Assembly: GCA_903898215.1 (NCBI GenBank)
Contig: CAIUEQ010000074.1
Span: 1-9,026 of the forward strand
DNA: 9,026 nt
DNA from: an uncultured Bacteroidota bacterium
Lineage (GTDB): Bacteria > Bacteroidota > Bacteroidia > UKL13-3
Reading direction: 5' to 3'
Below the pieces are notes generated by a model that worked only from the letters and a program-made list of their open reading frames with translations, was not told the origin of the DNA and ran no database searches. A program made the position numbers and the translations under genes. This document shows, one piece after another, positions 1-6,834 of this stretch; the stretch's first letter is position 1, and every line of letters begins with the position of its first letter.

Positions 1-3000
1 GAGGTTGGCTGTTTGAACTCTTGAATTGGTTATTTTATTTCCCAAACTATCGGCAGCTGGCGCAGCTTGTTTCCATTGATAATTTGCGGTATAACTATAA
101 GTTGATTGGTCGACAAAATCTAAAAAAGGAATTTTATTTATCGGCACGTTGTAATTTATTTTTGCAGTCTGATCAAATTGAGTAATCCTGCCACCTTTCC
201 AGAAATTATTCCATATACTATCTTTTTTCTGTTGAGTAGTTCCATCAACTTTTCCAATCGGTTCATCTACTCGAGCTAATGCTGTTGAGTTATAATCAAA
301 CTTTAAATTCTTTGTAATTGCATATCCAAATTCATAGTACCTCGTTTGAGTAAAATTTTTATCATACACAGGCTGAATGACTGTTAATGAATTGTCGTTA
401 TTTCTATAATCTGATTCACCATATCGTCTTTCTGTTTCCATTCTAAAACCCCAAGAAGTTGGTAAATAGTTTACATTAAAATCTTTGATAAGTGCTAAGC
501 TTTTTGCCTTGATAATATTTTTAAATGGTTCAAAAGGTTTTGAAACAAAATTATAGTTGTATAACAATTGCCCTTTATAAGTTTGCAAAATGTAGTAGTC
601 AATGGTTTGATTTCGTTTATACGTTTCAACAAAAGAATACGTTGCCGAAAAATTCTCTATATCATAAAACTGAGCTTTTCGTTTACTTCCAATTCTGTTT
701 TTCCTGACGTTTGTAAAATTAAATCCTCTCCGTGAAGTAAAATCATCGGAGGATTGGCTGATGCGTTCTCTTTTTAGCGGATCGGTAATTTCCGTAAGTT
801 CTTTTTGCAATTTTGTATCCTGATTTAACGGATCATAAAGTGGACGTATCAAAGTATTGCCATAAGAGAAAAACATAGGAACAGATATTCCGCTTTTCTT
901 CGGTAAAAATTTTCCTAACTCAAAACTTGATTGCAGGTCGTAAACATATTGATCGTTCATACTCCTCTGATTCAGCTTTTGATCAATGCCACCAAATCCT
1001 ATTGAGGTGATACTTCCTGTTAACTGAACGTTTCCAAAATCAGCAAGTTTTGTTTGTATTCTTCCTGTAGCGGCCCAGCCTCCTTTATTATTAAAATCGC
1101 ACATCCGCAGTTCATCAAACCATATTTCACCACATTTAGTTTGCCCATCATCTAATCCTCCGGGAATTCTTTTTGGGTTTCGAATTCCTAACATCATCAC
1201 CCTAACATTACTCAAATCCGGTAATCCAATTACGGTAAATTTATTGTTTCCATTTTGAGATACATAAGGAACCGTAAAAGGATAATTTGCATTTGTGCGT
1301 GCAATTTTTGCGTTGATGAAATCTTCGAGAGTGATTGCCATTTCGTTATCAAGTGGCCATACCTGTGAAGGTTCGTTATGATTTGAAGGAGTAACCTTTA
1401 ACGGCATTTCATACTCATAATAATTATCCGTTAAATCTGTTCCTAATCTGATAAATGCTGTAAGTTCACCGTCTTTTAGTTGTTCACCTTCGGCATGTAA
1501 AAACATTCTCAAAGTTCCGTATTGACGTAAATCAACTTTGGTATTTTTAAATACCGCTCGGGCATCTCCATCTTTTAAATTACAAACTCTAACTGATAAT
1601 GATTGTTCGTTTTGTTTGATTGGTGTTGGTGAACTGAAATCAACTGTACGTGTAATGCCGGGAGGAACTGTATAAACAATTGGTGAACGGCTTCCGTTTT
1701 TTTCAATATTTACAGTTGATACCACAAATGTTGTATTGTCGTCAGGGTCGGCAGGTTTATTTTCTTTTCCTGCTTCAAGATTTCCTAAATATTTTCTCCA
1801 ATCAGCACGAACCAAATTCATTGCGGCAAACCTTAAAACAACATTTTCCTGAAAGCCTCGCAAGTAAGCACGCATAAATCGAATTGATTTAAAGTCGATA
1901 ATTTCACCTACTCTTTGCTGGTATTCGCGAACAGGAATTTTAAGCTGATACCAAGTTACTAAAGAAACTGATCCGTTTTTTAACGTAACAGAACTTGTTG
2001 CACTATCAGTAACAAAGTTTTTTCCAACTACCATTTTATCACTCCCGATATCAATACGGTATTGATAATATTCTTCTATTTCATTAAGTGTAAAATCGCG
2101 ATTAATATCTTCTCCATCCGGAATATTTGTAGCTGATGTTGAATAGGGTTTTGTTGGATCATAAATCGGAGAGTTGCCTTCATGTCGGTTATATCTTTTA
2201 TACCTCTCCAGGATACTTAATTTTTGTCCATCATAATCATCGCCAAGATAATAATGATAATCATCATTTGAAGGATCGTTTGCTGCATTGATATATGCCT
2301 GAGATGCTGTTCCAAGTGTAGGAGATGTTGCAATTTTTTTAACATAGGATGTATCGAAAAAAACTCTTTCTCCAATATTATCTCCCAATCCGTCCAAACC
2401 AACATCTTGCTGATTTCTTGCAGCAGGATCAGCATCAAAAGCAAAATTTATAACAGGAACATGTGGTACTCTTCCCCAATTTGTAGTATCAGCATACTGA
2501 ACATTTGGATCTTTGGGCATGCCATTTTCTGCCGATCTTCTGCTGTCGCGTAATACATCTTCCGAAATATTTCCAAGGTTAATATAAAGTTGTCCGCTTG
2601 TGCTCGACTTGTTACAGAGATAAGGATCCATCATCCAAATTTCTATGTAATCAATATTTGCAGCTTCAAAATCACTCTGGTCAATTTTCCTCATAATACC
2701 TCCCCAGTTTGGACTATTTGGAGGATTTATTAATGATCCATCTGCTTTTAAATTTAAACTGTAGTTATATGGACCGCGTTCATTTGGATAAAATGCCAAA
2801 TCAAAAGTGGGTAGCAAAGTTGGCATCCCCGATTGAATTTGTCGGTTTGGATACACTTCTCTAACATCAATTGAACGAACACAATGACTCGACAATTGAT
2901 CCGGGTCCGACTTGATATGAGCGGGTTGATAAGGATCGGCATCGTTTGTAAATGTTGTTGAAATATTATACCAGGCTAAATTGGCTCGCTTAAATCCATA

Positions 3001-5673
3001 ATCAAGTTTATTGTTATATACTGCTTCTGGAAATAAACTATTTTGAAATTGAGGAGTAGATGCCAATACCCAATTGTTTCCAAACCTAAGATCAAGAGGT
3101 GTTTCACTTCCTTCAAAATCATCGAGATAAGCAGTTCCATTTTGTGCAAGCGCACTATTAATACCCGGAATTAGTTGAGCATATTCTCCCGATATCGAAA
3201 TATTTGAAGTTTCTTTTGTTTCCAAAAATGGAATTTGATCAACCATTTTTGTAATAAAGCGTGAATCTCTTTTATACGATCCGTCTAAGCCAATCATTAA
3301 ATTTGAAATTGGTTCCTCACCAATATTCACCTTTTGAGTGAGTGGCCTTTCAGTTAGATATAACATCGTTCCACCAAAAATTAAATTGTTGCTATATTTA
3401 TAATCGAATCGCGAACCCAATAATGATTTTTGCTGTACACTAAAAAGCGAATTACTTTCTGCCGAAACTTTAATTACAGCACCCGAATTAAGCAAACCTG
3501 TATTGATAATCTTTACACGTCCAAGAGAATAGTCCACACTATAATCCTGATTTTCGGTAAGCAAAGCGCCATTTGCAGTAACCTTCACAGCACCACGCGG
3601 AATATTAGTTTGGCCAACAGAAATTTCTGAACTAGAGGATCCGGAATATGTTCCTCTTAAATAAAATTTATCATATTGAGGCAATTGAAGTGCAGCAAAA
3701 CGTGTTGAATCATACAATTCATAAAAGGAATAATACCTTGCCTTTGTTGGATCATTTCTAAATTTTGATGATAAATATTTTCCAAAGGGTTCCAGTACCG
3801 GAAAAATAATTCGTCCTTGCTGAGACTGAATGGTAACTCCTTCAATAAAATCAAAAATGCCGTCAGGGGCACGTTCTTGTTGAGTGTTTAAGTTATCCAA
3901 ATTCATCACAGATAACAATGGCACTCCTAATAATTGTGGCTCACCTTGAGCAGGAATATAATTTAGTTTTGCTCCTGATGGATCATCCGCATAAATAATG
4001 TTAAGCTTAAAATCTTTTTGTTGCACGTTGTATGTACCCAATGAATACACATTTTTCATCATCAACTTCCACATTGGCAAATCGGGGCGTTGTGATGGTC
4101 CTTTCAACATCTTTAAAAATAATACATTGGGATTATTCGTATTCGGAGGAACACTGTTTGCTCCAGTTGAAAACTCACCAACTACATACCTTTGGTTGTT
4201 ATACATATATTCATATGCAACACAAAGCACATCATCATTATTCAATTGTTGGTTTAAAGAAATATATCCTAATAATGGATTAAAAGAAAATTCACTCGTG
4301 CTTAATTGCCTGGCATAACTAACCATTTGGTATTGCGAAAGAGGCTGAAGTTTTGTTGTATTTTGATCTTTGGCAATTTGATTTTGAATATTATAACTTG
4401 ATCGTAATGATGCAGTGTCTTTATTAATTGTTTGCCCCACCAAGTAAGGATAAAGAGAATTGGTAGTATTATTTGGAAGGCCCGCGTTTCCTAATACTTT
4501 CCAATAAGGATTATCAAGATGATCCGACTCACCCATATCTGAAAAACCAATTATATCACGTGAATTATCAAAAGCTGCTGAGCGATTTGTAACCCAAACC
4601 TCAACCCTATTAATCACTATCGGTGAATTATTGATGGGTAAATTTGACAACCATTTATCGTAATTATCTCTAAAAAATTGAGCTAAAAAGTAATGGCGAT
4701 TCATGTCGTAATTATCACATTGAATATCGAAAGTTGAAGTTTGAGCACCTCCCGTCATTGTGGTTTCGGTAGTTTTACCACGGTCTTGAGAAACAACCGT
4801 TGTCATTGTTAATCTTCCAAATTGTAAAGTTGTTTTCACACCAAAAAGACTCGTGCTTCCACGAATTAAAGTAGAACTTAAAGGCAGGGTAACATTTCCA
4901 ACTTCAATTTTTTTAATGATGTCATCATCTTTTCCGGTGTAATCCAACTTTACTTGATTTTCAAAATCAAATGCTGCTTCAGTATCATAATTCAAGTTAA
5001 TTTTCATCCTGTCGCCAATACTTCCTTGCACATTTAATTGAATTTTTTGTCTGAAATCAAACTGCCCTGTAGTTTGTTGTTGAGGGGAGAGTTGAGGATT
5101 TCTTACTGTGTTAAAATTTCCGGCAAAAATAACTTCTGCTGTTCCCCGAGGTCGAATATCAATTATACCACTTCCAAATATTTTATCGAATATTTTAGGT
5201 CCAACATGCAAAGGTGGAATTAAACCACTTCCTGTTGTGAAATTTTGTGCCTGAGAACGTTGTCTGAAATATGCTTGAGTTTGTCGTTTATTCTCATCAT
5301 CCAATAATTGTTTTATCGTTGCCGAAGCCGGTAATCGATAATCAGATTTACCAACTTTAGATGAATAATTATAATTGTTTCCTGATGAATCTAATTCATA
5401 CTTATTTTTGATGTTTGACGGCTCGCTTAAATCAAAAGGGTGTCGTTTAGTTGAACGTTCATAAGGCTTTCGGTCGTTTATCGGATACGGTAGTGATTTC
5501 TTTGAAGTATCTTTTGAGGTAGAGTCGGGTGGCGAAAGATATAGCATATCTCTTCCTTCGGAAACAGTAATATCCATTTCCGAATTTTTGGGCGCAACTC
5601 CAAATACCAACGAAAAAACGAAGGTAAGAAGAGATGAAATTGATATGTATTTTAAATTTTTTTTACTCGACAA
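1..5673 (-). CDS. sprA: SprA (Sov family), type IX secretion outer-membrane translocon, 3' end missing
   Basis: SprA is the giant outer-membrane beta-barrel through which folded T9SS cargo, including gliding adhesins and enzymes, leaves the cell; family members bind PorV and a plug protein (known of the family). The frame is open from the proposed start to the window edge, giving 1891 codons; family members are roughly 2300-2500 residues, so about a fifth is missing. Residues 1-27 form a Sec signal peptide: SSKKNLK, a hydrophobic stretch, then GVA. Family hallmarks seen: GPKIFDKIFGSGIIDIRPRG (about 158-177), FDFENQVKLDYTGK (235-248) followed by DDDIIKKIEVGNVTLPLSSTL, VKVTANGALLTENQDYSVDY (696-715), AYLDDFEGSETPLDLR (848-863) and EIWFDELRM (1516-1524). 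The barrel region is rich in alternating aromatic and polar residues. No in-frame ATG precedes codon 33; TTG at 5673 is chosen because it keeps the signal peptide. It probably shares a transcript with upstream ruvA. Identity is very sure; the start is not. Confidence 0.96.
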   Translation of the reverse strand, partial: MSSKKNLKYISISSLLTFVFSLVFGVAPKNSEMDITVSEGRDMLYLSPPDSTSKDTSKKSLPYPINDRKPYERSTKRHPFDLSEPSNIKNKYELDSSGNNYNYSSKVGKSDYRLPASATIKQLLDDENKRQTQAYFRQRSQAQNFTTGSGLIPPLHVGPKIFDKIFGSGIIDIRPRGTAEVIFAGNFNTVRNPQLSPQQQTTGQFDFRQKIQLNVQGSIGDRMKINLNYDTEAAFDFENQVKLDYTGKDDDIIKKIEVGNVTLPLSSTLIRGSTSLFGVKTTLQFGRLTMTTVVSQDRGKTTETTMTGGAQTSTFDIQCDNYDMNRHYFLAQFFRDNYDKWLSNLPINNSPIVINRVEVWVTNRSAAFDNSRDIIGFSDMGESDHLDNPYWKVLGNAGLPNNTTNSLYPYLVGQTINKDTASLRSSYNIQNQIAKDQNTTKLQPLSQYQMVSYARQLSTSEFSFNPLLGYISLNQQLNNDDVLCVAYEYMYNNQRYVVGEFSTGANSVPPNTNNPNVLFLKMLKGPSQRPDLPMWKLMMKNVYSLGTYNVQQKDFKLNIIYADDPSGAKLNYIPAQGEPQLLGVPLLSVMNLDNLNTQQERAPDGIFDFIEGVTIQSQQGRIIFPVLEPFGKYLSSKFRNDPTKARYYSFYELYDSTRFAALQLPQYDKFYLRGTYSGSSSSEISVGQTNIPRGAVKVTANGALLTENQDYSVDYSLGRVKIINTGLLNSGAVIKVSAESNSLFSVQQKSLLGSRFDYKYSNNLIFGGTMLYLTERPLTQKVNIGEEPISNLMIGLDGSYKRDSRFITKMVDQIPFLETKETSNISISGEYAQLIPGINSALAQNGTAYLDDFEGSETPLDLRFGNNWVLASTPQFQNSLFPEAVYNNKLDYGFKRANLAWYNISTTFTNDADPYQPAHIKSDPDQLSSHCVRSIDVREVYPNRQIQSGMPTLLPTFDLAFYPNERGPYNYSLNLKADGSLINPPNSPNWGGIMRKIDQSDFEAANIDYIEIWMMDPYLCNKSSTSGQLYINLGNISEDVLRDSRRSAENGMPKDPNVQYADTTNWGRVPHVPVINFAFDADPAARNQQDVGLDGLGDNIGERVFFDTSYVKKIATSPTLGTASQAYINAANDPSNDDYHYYLGDDYDGQKLSILERYKRYNRHEGNSPIYDPTKPYSTSATNIPDGEDINRDFTLNEIEEYYQYRIDIGSDKMVVGKNFVTDSATSSVTLKNGSVSLVTWYQLKIPVREYQQRVGEIIDFKSIRFMRAYLRGFQENVVLRFAAMNLVRADWRKYLGNLEAGKENKPADPDDNTTFVVSTVNIEKNGSRSPIVYTVPPGITRTVDFSSPTPIKQNEQSLSVRVCNLKDGDARAVFKNTKVDLRQYGTLRMFLHAEGEQLKDGELTAFIRLGTDLTDNYYEYEMPLKVTPSNHNEPSQVWPLDNEMAITLEDFINAKIARTNANYPFTVPYVSQNGNNKFTVIGLPDLSNVRVMMLGIRNPKRIPGGLDDGQTKCGEIWFDELRMCDFNNKGGWAATGRIQTKLADFGNVQLTGSITSIGFGGIDQKLNQRSMNDQYVYDLQSSFELGKFLPKKSGISVPMFFSYGNTLIRPLYDPLNQDTKLQKELTEITDPLKRERISQSSDDFTSRRGFNFTNVRKNRIGSKRKAQFYDIENFSATYSFVETYKRNQTIDYYILQTYKGQLLYNYNFVSKPFEPFKNIIKAKSLALIKDFNVNYLPTSWGFRMETERRYGESDYRNNDNSLTVIQPVYDKNFTQTRYYEFGYAITKNLKFDYNSTALARVDEPIGKVDGTTQQKKDSIWNNFWKGGRITQFDQTAKINYNVPINKIPFLDFVDQSTYSYTANYQWKQAAPAADSLGNKITNSRVQTANL

Positions 5674-5689
5674 AGTAGAATTTCGCCAT
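5663..5689 (-). other. Out-of-frame ATG mini-ORF (MAKFYFVE) at the ruvA-sprA junction
   Basis: The ruvA stop and an ATG overlap as TGATG, a layout typical of translational coupling. The ATG opens only eight codons before TAA at 5665-5663. Its frame differs from sprA by one base: skipping one base after the TAC codon would join it to the sprA frame (MAKFYLSSKKNLK...), giving a plausible signal peptide. It may be a chance ORF, a coupling leader, or the true sprA start obscured by a one-base assembly error. Nothing here proves it is translated. Confidence 0.25.
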
Positions 5690-6273
5690 CAGAGAATCTT
5701 TAAAGTGTTTTTTACTAGTTCTTCTACCGTATAATTAGGATTTTGTTGCTTAATTTTTATCAAACCTTTTTCTGCTTCATTTTTTGAAAAACCTAACATT
5801 ACCAATGCTGAAAGAGCTTCATTGGTGATGTTGTTTCCACCAAAAGAAACCGAAAGCATTTCTGCATTTTCGTTTTTTGTGATTTTATCCTGTAAATCTA
5901 TCACAATTCGTTGTGCTGTTTTAGGCCCAATCCCTTTAATGGTTTTTAATAACGCCCAATTCCCATTGGTTATTGCACTTTTAATATCAATTGTTTGCAA
6001 TGATGAAAGAATCATTCGAGCAGTATTTGTTCCAACACCACTAACAGAAATCAGCTGCAGAAATAATTGTCTTTCATCTTCATCAGCAAAACCATAAAGG
6101 GTATGACTATCCTCCTTAACCGACAAATGCGTAAGGATTCGGAGATGTTCCTCATTTTTAATTTTCTCGAAAGTATGAAGTGAAATATTTATTCCATATC
6201 CCACACCCGAACAGTCAACTACTAAATAAGTTGGCGTTTTTGTTACTATCTTACCTTCAATATGAGCAATCAA
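5689..6273 (-). CDS. ruvA: RuvA, Holliday junction branch-migration complex subunit
   Basis: RuvA tetramers bind four-way DNA junctions in the cytoplasm and load the RuvB helicase for branch migration, after which RuvC cuts (known of the family). The protein is 194 residues, normal length. Domain I is the OB fold, residues 1-63 (MIAHIEGKIV, VDCSGVGYGINISLHTF). Domain II holds two helix-hairpin-helix motifs, VSGVG at 77-81 and IKGIGPKTA at 112-120, which grip the DNA backbone. After a loose linker (about 131-148), domain III (150-194, NEALSALVMLGFSKNEAE) is the RuvB-binding part. The start is TTG at 6273; an in-frame TAG lies 24 bases upstream with no ATG between, and starting here gives the standard MI-HIEGK N-terminus. 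ruvB is not adjacent, unlike the ruvAB operon of Proteobacteria. sprA follows 15 bases after the stop in the same reading frame, suggesting cotranscription. Confidence 0.97.
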   Translation of the reverse strand: MIAHIEGKIVTKTPTYLVVDCSGVGYGINISLHTFEKIKNEEHLRILTHLSVKEDSHTLYGFADEDERQLFLQLISVSGVGTNTARMILSSLQTIDIKSAITNGNWALLKTIKGIGPKTAQRIVIDLQDKITKNENAEMLSVSFGGNNITNEALSALVMLGFSKNEAEKGLIKIKQQNPNYTVEELVKNTLKIL

Positions 6274-6366
6274 TTTTTTAAAAAGTTTAGCCTGCTAAAA
6301 TAAGAAATGTTTTTAATTTTGAAATAGTAATGCACTTTTGTATGAATTCAGTCGGTTTATATCAAT
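6274..6366. promoter_or_regulatory. Divergent intergenic region between ruvA and the MORN_2 gene, likely two promoters
   Basis: This 93-base AT-rich gap must serve transcription in both directions if each gene has its own promoter. On the plus strand TAATTTTG (6314-6321) fits the Bacteroidota -7 consensus TAnnTTTG, and CACTTTTG (6333-6340) fits it with one mismatch. On the minus strand TATTTTAG (6302-6295) fits with one mismatch. None has a clear TTG at the usual -33 spacing, so the exact sites are uncertain. No repeat or operator-like palindrome stands out. Confidence 0.3.
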
Positions 6367-6693
6367 ATGAATAAAAAATATTTTACTTTACTTTTCGCTT
6401 GTTTGATTTTCCTTTTTTTAACCTCATTTGGGCAAACACCAGAAAGTGTGATTCCTTCTAATGGCAAGTATAAACAGCTATATAAGAACGGTGAAACAAT
6501 GGAAAAGGGCCATTTCAAAAATTCACAAAAAAATGGGATCTGGTATTATTACAATGAAAATGGAATGCTTCAAAAAAAAGAAAAATTTATTTTTGGCAAA
6601 TCCCAATGGCAAATATTTTTCGATAAAGGTAAGATCACAAAAATTATTGATAATAATGGTAAAGTAACCGAAAGATCTAAATGTGGCTGCTAA
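6367..6693 (+). CDS. Small exported protein with MORN_2 (YwqK-like) repeats
   Basis: The 108-residue product has a Sec signal peptide: MNKK, a hydrophobic core to about residue 18, then TSFG with likely cleavage before Q23. Cys12 lies inside the hydrophobic core without a proper lipobox, so a lipoprotein is unlikely. The mature part carries the aromatic/NG-rich pattern of MORN_2 repeats: YKNGETMEKGHFKN (39-52), then NGIWYYYNENGMLQKKEKF (56-74), then a degenerate unit WQIFFDKGKITKI (81-93) and DNNGKV. This repeat is common in exported Bacteroidota proteins and in the YwqK family; it is thought to form small beta-hairpin units and does not by itself define a function. The protein ends in CGC (Cys106, Cys108), which could pair or bind metal. 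It is divergent from ruvA and 141 bases ahead of the large surface-protein gene. Function unknown; the gene call itself is firm. Confidence 0.85.
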   Translation: MNKKYFTLLFACLIFLFLTSFGQTPESVIPSNGKYKQLYKNGETMEKGHFKNSQKNGIWYYYNENGMLQKKEKFIFGKSQWQIFFDKGKITKIIDNNGKVTERSKCGC

Positions 6694-6834
6694 AATTTAA
6701 TACCTAATTATTAATCTTCAATATCCTTCTCCAAAAAAAAATCTGGGAGATGATGATTTATTTAAAAAATTAATTACTTTGCATTACGAAATAATTCTTC
6801 ACTTTATCTTCAAATCTATTCAAACCCATAAATA
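6694..6834 (+). promoter_or_regulatory. AT-rich spacer with a possible sigma-ABfr-type -7 box before the surface-protein gene
   Basis: The 141-base gap holds TTACTTTG at 6774-6781, one mismatch from the Bacteroidota -7 consensus TAnnTTTG and followed by the often seen CA. It would leave an untranslated leader of about 50 bases before the ATG at 6835. A matching TTG around -33 is not evident. A weak inverted repeat, TCTCC (6728-6732) with GGAGA (6746-6750), spans a 13-base loop but lacks a following T-run, so it is not called a terminator. The spacing suggests that the large gene is transcribed on its own. Confidence 0.3.

Noticed and set aside
2240..2275. AT-rich repetitive stretch with ATAATGATAATCATC-like repeats, considered as a DNA repeat or binding site
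   Set aside because: It encodes a run of Asp and Tyr residues (NDDYHYYLGDDYDG) in sprA and is explained by coding composition.
2217..2444. Minus-strand ORF of 75 codons inside sprA in another frame
   Set aside because: Its methionine- and isoleucine-rich product is low-complexity, and the sprA frame through the same bases encodes normal SprA sequence.
3998..4318. Plus-strand ORF of 106 codons opposite sprA
   Set aside because: It lies wholly antisense to sprA, whose frame is continuous here with family-typical sequence; the ORF product has no recognisable features.
1..5673. Possible frameshift or pseudogene in sprA, since no long ORF with a stop is visible in the window
   Set aside because: The frame was followed from 5673 to the window edge at selected segments (5341-5520, 4860-5220, 3541-3600, 3121-3180, 1081-1140, 1-60) and stays in phase; it simply runs off the window.
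5822..6097. Plus-strand ORF of 91 codons opposite ruvA
   Set aside because: It is a shadow of the well-conserved ruvA gene on the other strand.
6461..6667. Plus-strand ORF of 68 codons within the MORN_2 gene
   Set aside because: It is an alternative frame of the same bases, with a lysine-rich product and no signal; the 6367 frame has a signal peptide and repeats.
6728..6750. Inverted repeat TCTCC...GGAGA after the small gene as a terminator
   Set aside because: The stem is only five pairs with a 13-base loop and no T-run follows.
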